Assembly (NCBI RefSeq): GCF_000374645.1 | Contig: NZ_KB894819.1 | Coordinates: 1-53,965 of the forward strand | Reading direction: 5' to 3' | DNA: 53,965 nt | Source: Arhodomonas aquaeolei DSM 8974 | GTDB lineage: Bacteria; Pseudomonadota; Gammaproteobacteria; Nitrococcales; Nitrococcaceae | Shown: positions 1 through 8,242 of the stretch, piece after piece | How positions within the stretch are numbered: the stretch's first letter is position 1 | Layout of the letters: each line of letters begins with the position of its first letter | Program-made: the position numbers and the translations under genes | Notes under the pieces: generated by a model | What the model saw: the letters and a program-made list of their open reading frames with translations, nothing else | Databases searched by the model: none | What the model was told of the DNA's origin: nothing

Positions 1-70
1 GGGTAGAGGCCTTCCTTCCCGTCCGGTAAGGACCGCACGCGCCGGGCTGCCGGGAGCACACCACCATCCC

Positions 71-153
71 GTAGATCGGGCACGGCCGAAGGCCGTGCGC
101 GACATCTTCGGTGACCGACCCGGGATGTCGCACGCCTTCGGCGCACGACCTAC
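71..153. repeat. BIME: two inverted GTAG-type REP palindromes (copy 1)
   Basis: The left element begins GTAGATCGGGCACGGCC and can fold on itself (CACGGCC with GGCCGTG). The right element at 127-153 ends CGCACGACCTAC and is in opposite orientation, so the pair forms a larger inverted structure. It belongs to the same family as the elements near 6.9, 16.4-16.9, 45.1 and 53.9 kb. The 5-prime GTAG next to a palindrome is typical of REP elements mobilised by RAYT transposases. Confidence 0.8.
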
Positions 154-282
154 GCCATGCCCTGGCCGCCGTCGCGATGCGTGCCGGCCCGCGTGGCACC
201 CCGTGCGCCGGTGGGTAGAGGCCTTCCTTCCCGTCCGGTAAGGACCGCACGCGCCGGGCTGCCGGGAGCACACCACCATCCC

Positions 283-365
283 GTAGGTCGGGCACGGCCG
301 AAGGCCGTGTGCGACGTCTTCGGTGACCGACCGGGGATGTCGCACGCCTTCGGCGCACGACCTAC
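283..365. repeat. BIME: two inverted GTAG-type REP palindromes (copy 2)
   Basis: Second copy of the inverted pair, inside the second 212-bp unit. The left element starts GTAGGTCGGGCACGGCC and the right one (339-365) ends GGCGCACGACCTAC. Compensatory-looking differences from copy 1 leave the stems intact. Confidence 0.8.
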
Positions 366-480
366 GCGATGCCCTGGCCGCCATCGCGATGCATACGGCC
401 GGCGTGGCACCCCGTTTGCCGGGGAGCGGGCGGCGGTCGCCGGCTGCCACAGCGGCCGGCCTGTCGGGGAGCGTCCTGCC

Positions 481-507
481 CCCCTCGCCCCTTGCGGGAG
501 AGGGGGA
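481..507. repeat. CCCTCTCCC-type hairpin repeat
   Basis: CCCCTCGCCCCTTGCGGGAG followed by AGGGGGA forms a hairpin. Similar elements occur near 16.93, 17.96, 18.26 and 18.39 kb. It ends about 10 bases before the stop codon of the minus-strand GTPase gene and has no T-tract, so it is not a standard terminator. Confidence 0.55.
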
Positions 508-515
508 AACGACCC

Positions 516-1808
516 CTACCCCCCGCGCAGCGTCCGGCGGATGTCCTCCTTTGCCTGGGCCAGCAGGGACTCCGTGTCGACGCCGTCGATCACCGCCTCC
601 ACCGCACGCTTGGGGCCGGACTCGCCCCAGCTGCCGCCACGGCGGAAGTAGTCCTCCGCCACGCGCCCGAGGATCCAGGTGCTGGCGTAACCCACCGCGC
701 CCTGGGCCGAGGCGGTGAGCGCCGTCGCCGCGCCGCCGGTGCCGAGCTTGGCGAGGGAGGCGAACAGGTTGACGCTCCACACCGCACCCAGCAGGGCGGA
801 GAGCTGGCCGATGATCACCGCCACCAGCCTGCCGGCCTCGCGCCGGGTCACCGGCAGGCCGTAGACCCGGCCCAGGTGAAAGACCAGGGTCACGTCCAGC
901 GCCGCCGCGCCGGCCAGGTCCGCCACCGGCACCGGGTTGACCGCCACCGCCACGCCCTTGCCCAGGGCGTACGCGTCGGTGACGCGCCGGGCGACGCTGC
1001 GGCGCAGCTCGGTGATTCGCGCCGCCACACGATCGCTGACACGGCTGGCGAACAGGCCCGCGTTGAGTGCCGCGAGGGCCTTGCCCTCCGCCTCGACCAC
1101 CGCCCAGAGCCGGTCCGCCAGGTCGGATACGGCCGCCGGCGGGCGCTCGCGGCGCTCGGTCTCACTGCCGTCCGGGGCGACCACGACGACACGTCTTGGT
1201 GCCGGGTCGGCGGCGCAGGCGATGACGTTCTCCGCCACCACCAGGCCGGCGGCGTGCTCGCGCAGCCGGGCCAGCAGTCGGTCGCGCTCGTCGTCGGTAT
1301 ACCGGTCGGCCTTGTTGAGGACCAGGATCACCGGGCGGCGCTCGGCGCAGACCACCTCCAGGGCCCGGCGCTCCGCGCGGGTGAGGTCGCCGTCGGCGAC
1401 GAACACCACCAGGTCCGCCGAGGCTGCCGTGCGCAGGGCGGTCGCCTCGCGCGCCTCGCCGGCGATCTCCTCCAGGCCCGGGGTGTCGTAGAGGAAGCAA
1501 TGGCCGTCGTCGCTGGCCCGCCAGATCGCCCGGTCCGCGGCCAGGGTCTCGCCGTGGAGGGCGCTGGTGGTGAACGCGGCACGCCCCAGCAGGGCGTTGA
1601 GCAGGGAGGACTTGCCGGCGCTCACCCGGCCGACAGCGGCGATGTAGATGTGCCCGTGCTCCAGGCGCTCGAGCATCTCGGCGACGGCCCGGTACTCGCC
1701 GTCGAGCTCGGTGCGCACCGCCTCGGGCACACGGCGGTCGGCGAGCAGCGCCTCCAGGCTCTCGCGGACCTGCAGCAGCGCGGTATCCTCGCCCGCCGGC
1801 GGGGGCAT
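516..1808 (-). CDS. DUF697-type GTPase (Era-like G domain)
   Basis: A 430-residue protein with a complete G domain: P-loop GRVSAGKS (60-67), DTPG (108-111) and NKAD (165-168). The C-terminal half starts NPVPVADLAGAAALDV and matches DUF697-type membrane-associated domains found in YcjF-like GTPases. I chose the ATG at 1808 because GGGAGG sits 7 bases upstream; an in-frame upstream ATG would run into the preceding gene. It follows a second GTPase with the same architecture after 34 bases, so the two are probably co-transcribed behind ptrB. The cellular target is unknown. Related proteins act at the inner membrane in stress or envelope functions, but that is family knowledge and is not shown here. 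Confidence 0.85.
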   Translation of the reverse strand: MPPPAGEDTALLQVRESLEALLADRRVPEAVRTELDGEYRAVAEMLERLEHGHIYIAAVGRVSAGKSSLLNALLGRAAFTTSALHGETLAADRAIWRASDDGHCFLYDTPGLEEIAGEAREATALRTAASADLVVFVADGDLTRAERRALEVVCAERRPVILVLNKADRYTDDERDRLLARLREHAAGLVVAENVIACAADPAPRRVVVVAPDGSETERRERPPAAVSDLADRLWAVVEAEGKALAALNAGLFASRVSDRVAARITELRRSVARRVTDAYALGKGVAVAVNPVPVADLAGAAALDVTLVFHLGRVYGLPVTRREAGRLVAVIIGQLSALLGAVWSVNLFASLAKLGTGGAATALTASAQGAVGYASTWILGRVAEDYFRRGGSWGESGPKRAVEAVIDGVDTESLLAQAKEDIRRTLRGG

Positions 1809-1842
1809 CGCGGTGTCCTCCCGCGAGGCCGCGTCGGCGGAC

Positions 1843-3315
1843 TCATCCGTCCCGCTTCGGCGCCTCGCTGTCCAGCGCCACGCGGGCAAGCGAGCGCGCA
1901 GGCGTTCCCATATCCTCACGCAGGGTCTCCTCGAAACGTGCCAGGGCGTCGTCGGCGGCGAGCTCGCCACGGTCCTCCAGGGACACGATCAGCGCCCGCC
2001 CGGCAGTGCGGAACAGCAGCCCGTAGGCCACCGCGTGGACCGCGCCGCCAGCCAGCGTCCCCACGCCGGGGAAGGCCTTGAGGGCGTTGCCGGCGACGCC
2101 GAGCAGCAGTGGTGTCACGGTGTGCGAACGCCGGCGAACCCCGGCGATGAAGCGCTCCACACCGACCTCGCGCCAGTCCGCCTCGTACAGGGTGCACAGC
2201 TCCCGGACCATGCCCGCGGCCAGGCCGCCCTGGATGACGAGGTCGCTGCCCGGCGCCACCGCGGCCATGGCACCCACCACGGCGCGGCGGGCGTAGCGGC
2301 TGACCATGGCCTCCGCGGCGTCGCGGCGGTGGGCCTGCACGGCGCCCTCCAGCTTGCGCGCGGCGAGCAGCAGGACCGCCCGGTCGCGACCGGCGCCCAG
2401 GCCGTCACGGTCGACCGCGTGCTGGAGCACCCGGCGCAGCCGGCGCACGTCCGGAGGCCGTTCGCGCTGTTCCTCGCGCTCATGGCCGTCACTGTCCCTG
2501 ATAATCACGGTCTCGGCGCCCCCGGCGATGACCGGTACGATCTCCGTCGACGCCCCAAAGCGCTCGCCGAGGCGGGCGCGGATCGCCTCCAGCTCCGACG
2601 GCTCGTAGCGGTCCGCCTTGTTCAGCGCCACCACCAGGGGCTTGTCGAGGGCGCGTACGGCGTCCAGTGCCTGCCATTCCTCGCGCGTCAGGTCGCCCTC
2701 GGCGACGAATACCACCACGTCCGCCCTGCCGGCCTCGTCGGTCGCCGTCCGGTCCAGGCCGGCAACGGGATCGGACAGGCCCGGCATGTCGGTGAGCACG
2801 AGGCGGTCGCCCCCGGCGTCCCGCCACTCATAGTGGACCACGTCGCGAGTCGTGCCACCGAGCACATCGGAGTCCGCCGCCGCGCCCGGTGCCAGGGCGC
2901 GGATAAGGGCCGACTTGCCGCTGCTCACGCTGCCGAACACCGCGACGTGCACACTGCCGGCCTCACGGCGCCGATCCAGCTCGTCCAGCTCCGTGCGCAC
3001 GGCGGCCATGTCGGCGCCCGCTTCCGCCCAGGTGGCCGCGCGGGCGCGCAGTCCGGCCTCGTCCGGCACCGAGCCGTCCCGGGCCGGCGGCGCCGGCACC
3101 CGCAGCGTTCGCCACACCGCCCAGCCGGCGGCGGCGAGCACGGCCAGCCCCACTGCGATCACCACCACGCGCACGACCAGTGGCTCGTCGGCCAGCCGGG
3201 CCTTGAGCGCGAGGAGCTGATTGCCCGCGAGCAGCAGCACGGTGGCGACGACGAGGAGCACCACGGCCAGGACCAGCCAACGCCAGCGTGCGACGACCGT
3301 CGCGAGGCTCGTCAT
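1843..3315 (-). CDS. Membrane-anchored DUF697-type GTPase
   Basis: A 490-residue protein with two N-terminal membrane helices (about 12-30 and 47-67). These are followed by a G domain with P-loop GSVSSGKS (128-135), DMPG (176-179) and NKAD (232-235), and a hydrophobic C-terminal DUF697-like segment. The start ATG lies 6 bases after the ptrB stop codon, so translation is likely coupled. The downstream gene encodes a second, shorter GTPase without the N-terminal helices. The pair resembles the tandem YcjX/YcjF-like arrangement, but here both members keep intact nucleotide-binding motifs. Function is unassigned. Confidence 0.85.
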   Translation of the reverse strand: MTSLATVVARWRWLVLAVVLLVVATVLLLAGNQLLALKARLADEPLVVRVVVIAVGLAVLAAAGWAVWRTLRVPAPPARDGSVPDEAGLRARAATWAEAGADMAAVRTELDELDRRREAGSVHVAVFGSVSSGKSALIRALAPGAAADSDVLGGTTRDVVHYEWRDAGGDRLVLTDMPGLSDPVAGLDRTATDEAGRADVVVFVAEGDLTREEWQALDAVRALDKPLVVALNKADRYEPSELEAIRARLGERFGASTEIVPVIAGGAETVIIRDSDGHEREEQRERPPDVRRLRRVLQHAVDRDGLGAGRDRAVLLLAARKLEGAVQAHRRDAAEAMVSRYARRAVVGAMAAVAPGSDLVIQGGLAAGMVRELCTLYEADWREVGVERFIAGVRRRSHTVTPLLLGVAGNALKAFPGVGTLAGGAVHAVAYGLLFRTAGRALIVSLEDRGELAADDALARFEETLREDMGTPARSLARVALDSEAPKRDG

Positions 3316-3321
3316 AGCCGG

Positions 3322-5400
3322 TTACTCGATCCCCAGCGCCCGGAGGATGAACGCGTAGCGCTGCGCCACCTCCTCCAGATACTGGAAGCGCCCACCGGGA
3401 CCGCCGTGACCCGCGCTCATGTTGGTACGCAGCACCAGCGGGGCGTCGCCGGTGGCGCGGGCACGCAGCCGCGCCACCCACTTGGCGGGCTCCCAGTAGG
3501 TGACCCGCGGGTCGGAGACACCCGCGGTCACCAGCAGCGGCGGGTAGGCCTGCTCCGCGACATTGTCGTAGGGCGAGTACGAGAGGATGCGGAAGTACGC
3601 GGTCTCGTCGTCCAGGGGATTGCCCCACTCCGGCCATTCCGGGGGCGTGAGCGGCAGGGTCTCGTCGAGCATGGTATTGAGCACGTCCACGAAGGGCACG
3701 TCCGCCACCGCCGCACCGAAAAGCTCGGGGCGCTGGTTGAGCACGGCCCCCACCAGCATGCCACCGGCGCTGCCGCCGTGGGCGATCAGACGGCCACGGC
3801 CGGTACGGCCCTCGCCGATCAGCGTCTCGGCGCTGGCGATGTAATCGCTGAAGGTGTTGGGCTTGTCCGCCATACGGCCCTCGCGGTACCAGCGGTAGCC
3901 GCGCTCCATGCCCCCGCGCACGTGGGCGATGGCGTAGGTCACGCCGCGGTCGACCAGCGACAGGCGGTTGGGGCTGAACGAAGGCAGATCACTGATGCCG
4001 TAGGCCCCGTAACCATAGAGCAGCAGCGGCGTGTCCGGCCCCGGCGGACAGTCGCGGCGATGGAACAGCGACACCGGCACGGCCTCGCCGTCCGGCGCCA
4101 GCGCGGTCAGCCGCTCGCTGACGTAGGCCGCCGGATCGTGCCCGGAGGGCACCTCCTGGCGCTTGCGCAGGGTCCGCGTGCGCGCGGCCATGTCGTAGTC
4201 GTAGACCTCGGCGGGCGTCGTGAACGAGCTGTAGGCGAAACGCAGGGTGTCCGTGACGAACTCGAAGCCCGCGGACAGGCCCACGCTGTAGCAGGCCTCC
4301 GAAAACTCGATGGCGTGCTCGGCGCCGTCCTCCAGGCGGTGGACGACGATCCGCGGCACCGCGTCCTGGAGCTCCTGGCGCACCAGGTAGTCCCGGAACA
4401 GCAGCATGCCCTGGATGAGCCGGCCGGGCTCGTGGGCGACCAGCGTGCGCCAGCGCTCGGGGGCGTGGTCATCGAGCGGCGCGGTGCAGATGCGGAAGTC
4501 CTCGGCGTCCCCGGCATTGGTGAGGATGTACCAGGCCTCGCCCCGGTCGGCGATACCGTACTCCGTGCCGGCGCGACGCGGCGCGAATACCGTGGGCCTG
4601 GCGGAAGGATCGTCCGCTGGGAGGTAATAGACCTCCGAGGTGGTGTGGTCGTGACTGTCGATGAGCAGATAGCGCCCGCTCTCGGTCTTGTCCACGCCCA
4701 GGAAGAATCCGGCGTCCTGCTCCTCGTAGACCAGCGGATCCGGGCCCCGCTCGCCGAGGGTGTGGCGGTGCACCCAGCGGGAGCGGTGATCACCGTCGAT
4801 ACGGGTGTAAAGCAGCGTGCACGAGTCCGCGGCCCACACGAAGCTGGCATTGCAGTCGCCGATACGGTCCGGGAGGTCCTCGCCGGTCTCGAGGTCGCGC
4901 ACCCGGATCTCGAAGACCTCGGCGCCGGCGGCGTCGACGGCGTAGGCGAGATAGCGGTGATCGGGGCTGTGCTCCACCCCGCCGAGGCGGAAATACGCCG
5001 CATCGGCGGCCTCCGCGTCGCCATCGAGCAGCACCTGTTCACTGCCCCCGGCATCGCGCCGGCACAGCAGCGGGTGCTGGCCCCCCTCGCGGTACCGGCT
5101 GTAGTAGTACCAGGGCCCGTCGCGCAGGGGCACGGAGGCGTCGTCCTCGCGGATTCGCCCGCGCAGCTCGGTGAACAGCGCGGATTCCAGCCCCCGGGTG
5201 TCCGCGGTCACGGCATCCGCGTAGGCGTTCTCGGCGACCAGGTACTCGCGGATCGCCGGGTCCAGGCGATCCGGATCGCGCATGGCCTCGCGCCAGTCCG
5301 GGTCGCGCAGCCACGCGTACTCGTCGATCCGGGTGTGGCCATGGTGGGAGATCTCTACGGGGCGGCACAGGGCCACCGGCGGGACGGGCCGGTCCGGCAC
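3322..5400 (-). CDS. ptrB: Oligopeptidase B (prolyl oligopeptidase family serine peptidase)
   Basis: A 692-residue cytosolic peptidase that cuts short peptides after Arg or Lys. The N-terminal part is a beta-propeller-like region beginning with the DEYAWLRDP signature. The C-terminal hydrolase domain carries GGSAGG (Ser about 545), Asp about 630 in GVSDPR and His about 665 in SAGHGG. The 35-residue Asp-His spacing equals that of E. coli OpdB, which is 686 aa. The start is GTG, with GAGGAG about 6 bases upstream. It is first in a minus-strand operon with two GTPase genes. The protein is complete and unremarkable. Confidence 0.95.
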   Translation of the reverse strand: MPDRPVPPVALCRPVEISHHGHTRIDEYAWLRDPDWREAMRDPDRLDPAIREYLVAENAYADAVTADTRGLESALFTELRGRIREDDASVPLRDGPWYYYSRYREGGQHPLLCRRDAGGSEQVLLDGDAEAADAAYFRLGGVEHSPDHRYLAYAVDAAGAEVFEIRVRDLETGEDLPDRIGDCNASFVWAADSCTLLYTRIDGDHRSRWVHRHTLGERGPDPLVYEEQDAGFFLGVDKTESGRYLLIDSHDHTTSEVYYLPADDPSARPTVFAPRRAGTEYGIADRGEAWYILTNAGDAEDFRICTAPLDDHAPERWRTLVAHEPGRLIQGMLLFRDYLVRQELQDAVPRIVVHRLEDGAEHAIEFSEACYSVGLSAGFEFVTDTLRFAYSSFTTPAEVYDYDMAARTRTLRKRQEVPSGHDPAAYVSERLTALAPDGEAVPVSLFHRRDCPPGPDTPLLLYGYGAYGISDLPSFSPNRLSLVDRGVTYAIAHVRGGMERGYRWYREGRMADKPNTFSDYIASAETLIGEGRTGRGRLIAHGGSAGGMLVGAVLNQRPELFGAAVADVPFVDVLNTMLDETLPLTPPEWPEWGNPLDDETAYFRILSYSPYDNVAEQAYPPLLVTAGVSDPRVTYWEPAKWVARLRARATGDAPLVLRTNMSAGHGGPGGRFQYLEEVAQRYAFILRALGIE

Positions 5401-5533
5401 GGCAAGCTCCTCGGCTGGGGAGTGAATGGCAGCTTTTCAGATTAACACTAACCCGCCTGCGCGTATCGCCGCCGCGGCGGGACGCGCCCTTCGGCGGGCA
5501 TGACCGGCACTGCGTCCACCGGCGACCGAATTG

Positions 5534-5562
5534 TGGACAAAGTGATGAGCGGCGGCCATAGT
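5534..5562 (+). promoter_or_regulatory. Candidate sigma-70 promoter of the PilZ gene
   Basis: TGGACA, 17 bases, CATAGT, placed 33 bases upstream of the PilZ start codon. Both hexamers are imperfect, so this is tentative. Confidence 0.35.
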
Positions 5563-5594
5563 GAATCTGGGATTGAATCGCATGGAGACGGGGA

Positions 5595-5939
5595 ATGCGT
5601 GATGCCAGGCGACGGCCGCGTGATGTCGTCGGTCAGTTCTTTCCAATCCATCACCGGGAGACCGGGGAACTGGTGGGCTATCTCACGGACGTCAGCGTCG
5701 ACGGCGGCATGCTGGAGGCCCACGAGCCGCTGGACAGCGGCGAGGTATACCCGCTGGAGCTGGCGCTGGAGACGCCGGTGGAGGGCACCGACCGGATCGC
5801 CTTCGATGCGCGCTGCGTATGGACGCGCAAGGAGCGGAACGCGGTCTTCCACCGGGTGGGCTTCGAGCTGGTGAGCGACGACGATACGGTGCGCCAGCAG
5901 CTGCGGGCGGTGGCGGAGCACTTCCGGCTCGATCCCTGA
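5595..5939 (+). CDS. Small single-domain PilZ protein
   Basis: A 114-residue protein with an N-terminal RRRPR (R5xxxR9) and DVSVDGG (D32xSxxG37). These are the two conserved motifs with which PilZ domains bind cyclic di-GMP. The rest is a compact beta-rich domain with no other module, so it is a free-standing c-di-GMP adaptor. An out-of-frame ATG 13 bases upstream makes the chosen ATG (after ACGGGGA) the only workable start. It stands alone between ptrB (divergent) and the slyD-like gene. The partner cannot be told from context. Confidence 0.85.
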   Translation: MRDARRRPRDVVGQFFPIHHRETGELVGYLTDVSVDGGMLEAHEPLDSGEVYPLELALETPVEGTDRIAFDARCVWTRKERNAVFHRVGFELVSDDDTVRQQLRAVAEHFRLDP

Positions 5940-6059
5940 GCGTCACCGCCGGGCCCGTGCCGGCCCACCATTCGTCGGTGCGAAAACAGCGCGATTTGGG
6001 CTGCGCCTGCCGTGACAGTTACAGTGTGCGGTCAACACACTCGATGCCCAGAGGTTGAT

Positions 6060-6527
6060 ATGCAGATTTCCAAGGACAAGGTCGTCGCCATCGACTATAC
6101 GCTGAAGGACAACGATGGCGAGGTCCTTGACGCCTCCCCCGAGGGGCAGCCGCTTCAGTACCTCCATGGTGCCGGCAACATCATCCCCGGGCTGGAGAGC
6201 GCGCTCGAGGGCAAGGCCGCGGGCGACGACGTCTCCGTGACCGTCGAGCCGGCCGAGGCGTACGGTGAGCGCGACGACCGTCTCCAGCAGGAAGTCCCGA
6301 TGGAGATGTTCCAGGGCGTCGACAAGGTCGAGCCGGGCATGCGCTTCCAGGCCCAGACCCAGGCCGGCACCCAGGTCGTCACCGTGGCCGCCGTGGACGG
6401 CGAGACGGTCACCGTGGACGCCAACCATCCCCTCGCGGGCCAGACCCTCAACTTCGAGGTCAAGGTTTCCGAGGTGCGCGAGGCCACCGACGAGGAGCTG
6501 GAGCACGGCCACATCCACGAGGAGTGA
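6060..6527 (+). CDS. slyD: FKBP-type peptidyl-prolyl cis-trans isomerase, SlyD-like
   Basis: A 155-residue cytosolic prolyl isomerase and chaperone. It begins MQISKDKVVAIDYTLKD and contains YLHGAGNIIPGLE followed by the insert-in-flap domain and NHPLAGQTL, the SlyD order of elements. The tail is short (HGHIHEE) and lacks the long metal-binding His/Cys extension of E. coli SlyD, so a nickel-delivery role is doubtful. The internal ATG at 6060 is preceded by GAGG; the frame is open 16 codons further up but without a ribosome site. A strong terminator follows, so it is monocistronic. Confidence 0.93.
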   Translation: MQISKDKVVAIDYTLKDNDGEVLDASPEGQPLQYLHGAGNIIPGLESALEGKAAGDDVSVTVEPAEAYGERDDRLQQEVPMEMFQGVDKVEPGMRFQAQTQAGTQVVTVAAVDGETVTVDANHPLAGQTLNFEVKVSEVREATDEELEHGHIHEE

Positions 6528-6560
6528 GCCGACACGCCCCGGCCTGCGGCCGAATACCGA

Positions 6561-6591
6561 AACCCGCCGACGACAGCCGGCGGGTTTTTTT
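6561..6591 (+). terminator. Rho-independent terminator of the slyD-like gene
   Basis: AACCCGCCG and CGGCGGGTT form a perfect 9-bp stem with an 8-base loop, followed directly by a run of seven T. Confidence 0.93.
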
Positions 6592-7050
6592 GTTGGCTTC
6601 TCCTGGCCCCGCGGTCGCGTGGGCCGGCAGCGGACAGCGGGCCTGGCGGCGCCACGGCCCGCAAACGCCCTCCCCGCCCCGGCGATCGCCGGTCGCCCTC
6701 GCGCCATCGGCCTACCGTCGAAACGACCAGCCAAGGCGATTTGCGGGGTATAGGGTGTCTGGTGCCTGACGACGCCGGAACAGGTGGGGACGGGGTTGCG
6801 CATGGCCACGACCAGGGCGGCCATCCCGGCCATCCCGCAAGGGGGCGCCTGCCGGGAAACCCGCTAGCGCTGTAACTCCCGTAGGTCGACTGCTCAGGGC
6901 AGCCGACATTTCCGGTGCCGCAAGGCGGGGTGTTGGCTGCCAGGAGCAGCCAACCTACAACCGGCCCCTTCACGAGCATCTTGCAAGGGGTGCCTGCCGG
7001 CAAACCCGCTAACGCTCCATCCGGATGCCGGCCTACTCGCAAGGGGGACG
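6592..7050. other. Gene-free stretch with REP elements and a short duplicated motif
   Basis: No gene is supported here. Besides the REP pair at 6881-6958 there are two diverged copies of one motif: CGCCTGCCGGGAAACCCGCT near 6847 and TGCCTGCCGGCAAACCCGCT near 6991, each preceded by a CAAGGGG-like run. They flank the REP pair, so the whole segment looks like a composite repeat island between convergent genes. Confidence 0.6.
6881..6958. repeat. REP pair, GTAG/CTAC family, second stem type
   Basis: The left element starts GTAGGTCGACTGCTCAGGGC. The right element at 6932-6958 (GTTGGCTGCCAGGAGCAGCC, then AACCTAC) is in opposite orientation. The stem differs from the 71-153 type (GGCTGC/GCAGCC instead of CACGGCC/GGCCGTG), but the GTAG/CTAC ends are the same. 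Identical or near-identical copies lie at 16831 and 53917. Confidence 0.75.
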
Positions 7051-7467
7051 TCAGATCCGGCCGTCCGCCACCGCGGCGAGCACGTCCTGCCAGGTCACGA
7101 TCCCCACCAGCGTCTCGCCGTCCACCACCGGCAGGCTCCCCACGCCACGCCCGCTCATCCGCCGCGCGCACTCGCGCAGATCGACGTCCGCGATGATCGT
7201 CTCCGGCACCCGGGTCATGATCTGGTGGATCGGCCGGCGCAGGGTGAAGCGGTCGCGGTCGCGCTCCGCGGCGGTGTGCGTGAACGGGCTCAGGCTGCGG
7301 AGCACGTCGCCGTCGGAGACCAGCCCCACCAGCCGGTAACGCCCGTCCACGATGGGGATATGCCGCACGCGGTGGTTGCGACAGAGCTCACGGGCAAGCT
7401 CCACGCTGTCGTCGCCAGTCAGCGTGAACATCCGCCGGGTCATGACGTCCGCGGCAGTGAGACTCAT
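7051..7467 (-). CDS. CBS-domain pair protein
   Basis: A 138-residue stand-alone Bateman module with CBS1 at about 1-60 and CBS2 at about 75-138. Each repeat has the hydrophobic strand plus G-D-x-L/V signature (LVGLVSDGDVL and LVGIVTWQDVL). Such pairs bind adenine nucleotides or S-adenosyl compounds and act as regulators. The ATG overlaps the stop codon of the isochorismatase-like gene (ATGA), so it is the last gene of a translationally coupled four-gene operon. The ligand and target are unknown. Confidence 0.88.
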   Translation of the reverse strand: MSLTAADVMTRRMFTLTGDDSVELARELCRNHRVRHIPIVDGRYRLVGLVSDGDVLRSLSPFTHTAAERDRDRFTLRRPIHQIMTRVPETIIADVDLRECARRMSGRGVGSLPVVDGETLVGIVTWQDVLAAVADGRI

Positions 7468-8009
7468 CGCAGGAAACGGCGACTGACCTCGCGGAAGACG
7501 TCGGTGCCCGCACGCTGGAGCCACTCGAAGGCGACCATCTCCCGGCTGACCACCTGCACGCCCAGGGCGCGGATGCGGTCGAGGGCGAGGTCGCGATCCC
7601 GGGGATTGCGCGAGCCCGCGACATCCCCCGCCACGAAGACCTCGTAGCCCGCGTGGTGCAGGCCGAGGGCAGTCTGCAGCACGCACACGTGTGCCTCGAT
7701 GCCGCAGATCACCACCTGCCGGCGGCCGGCACCGGCGACGAGATCGTGGCAGGCGGGCTCGTCCGCCGCGGAGAAGGCGGTCTTCTCCGCCACGGCCTCC
7801 GGGGCGAGGTAACGCCCGAGCTGGTCGACGGTCCGCCCCAGCCCCCTGGGATACTGCTCGGTCGCCAGCACCGGCACGCCGACCTCGCCGGCCACGCCGA
7901 TGAGCCACTCGATCCCGTCCACCACGTTGCCATGGTCATGGATGGCGGGCACGAGACGCTCCTGGACGTCCACCACCAGGAGTACCGATTCCGGTGCACG
8001 TATCAGCAT
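7464..8009 (-). CDS. Isochorismatase-like cysteine hydrolase
   Basis: A 181-residue Rossmann-type hydrolase with the family triad visible: Asp14 in LLVVDVQE, Lys76 in AEKTAFSA and Cys109 in GIEAHVCV. It resembles the YcaC/MES-type branch. The substrate, probably an amide or a vinyl ether, cannot be told from the sequence. The ATG follows GGAGGAGAGGG closely, and that Shine-Dalgarno lies inside the end of the DUF3565 gene. It sits between DUF3565 and the CBS gene with overlaps on both sides. Confidence 0.88.
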   Translation of the reverse strand: MLIRAPESVLLVVDVQERLVPAIHDHGNVVDGIEWLIGVAGEVGVPVLATEQYPRGLGRTVDQLGRYLAPEAVAEKTAFSAADEPACHDLVAGAGRRQVVICGIEAHVCVLQTALGLHHAGYEVFVAGDVAGSRNPRDRDLALDRIRALGVQVVSREMVAFEWLQRAGTDVFREVSRRFLR

Positions 8010-8242
8010 TGTTCCCTCTCCTCCCGGTCATCGCGGGCATCGCGCTCCCGTGCCCGCGCACACCAGCCACAATCGACCCGGCGCCCGAGCATCGCGCGCC
8101 GGCCGGTCTCCGTCGTCACCCACGGCCGGTTCTGCCATGGTGGCAGGTGCCGCACGTGCTGGGTATGACCGCAGGCCAGCTCCATCACCCAGTGGCCCTC
8201 GGCGTCCCGGCGGAAACCGCGCACCGTGGCCGCATGGTTCAT
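8003..8242 (-). CDS. DUF3565 zinc-ribbon-like small protein
   Basis: A 79-residue protein with the DUF3565 core GHWVMELACGHTQHVRHLPP followed by WQNRPWV and a C-terminal CGWC. C24, H26, C58 and C61 are likely metal ligands. Members are sometimes annotated as pressure-regulated proteins; the biochemical role is unknown. The start overlaps the thioesterase stop (ATGA) and the end overlaps the isochorismatase-like start by 7 bases, so its level is tied to both neighbours. Confidence 0.85.
   Translation of the reverse strand: MNHAATVRGFRRDAEGHWVMELACGHTQHVRHLPPWQNRPWVTTETGRRAMLGRRVDCGWCARARERDARDDREEREQC

Larger units (their letters stand above)
1..424. repeat. Tandem duplication of a 212-bp REP-containing unit
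   Basis: The motif GGGTAGAGGCCTTCC at position 1 recurs at 213, and the following roughly 210 bases match closely with scattered substitutions, so the unit is present twice head to tail. Each unit carries one pair of inverted GTAG...CTAC palindromes (71-153 and 283-365). No convincing gene is seen in bases 1-515; the open frames here follow the GC bias. The block lies just downstream of the stop codon of the minus-strand GTPase gene. Confidence 0.85.

Noticed and set aside
71-365. Possible CRISPR-like array in the repeated first 500 bases
   Set aside because: The repeats are palindromic pairs inside a 212-bp tandem unit, not short direct repeats with unique spacers; no cas genes are present.
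1809-1970. N-terminal extension of the first GTPase from an upstream ATG
   Set aside because: It would overlap the preceding gene by over 120 bases in another frame and adds an Arg/Pro-rich segment; GGGAGG precedes the internal ATG.
1648-5445. Plus-strand frame open for over 1200 codons opposite the GTPases and ptrB
   Set aside because: The composition is typical of an antisense frame, and the minus strand holds three complete genes with active-site motifs and ribosome sites.
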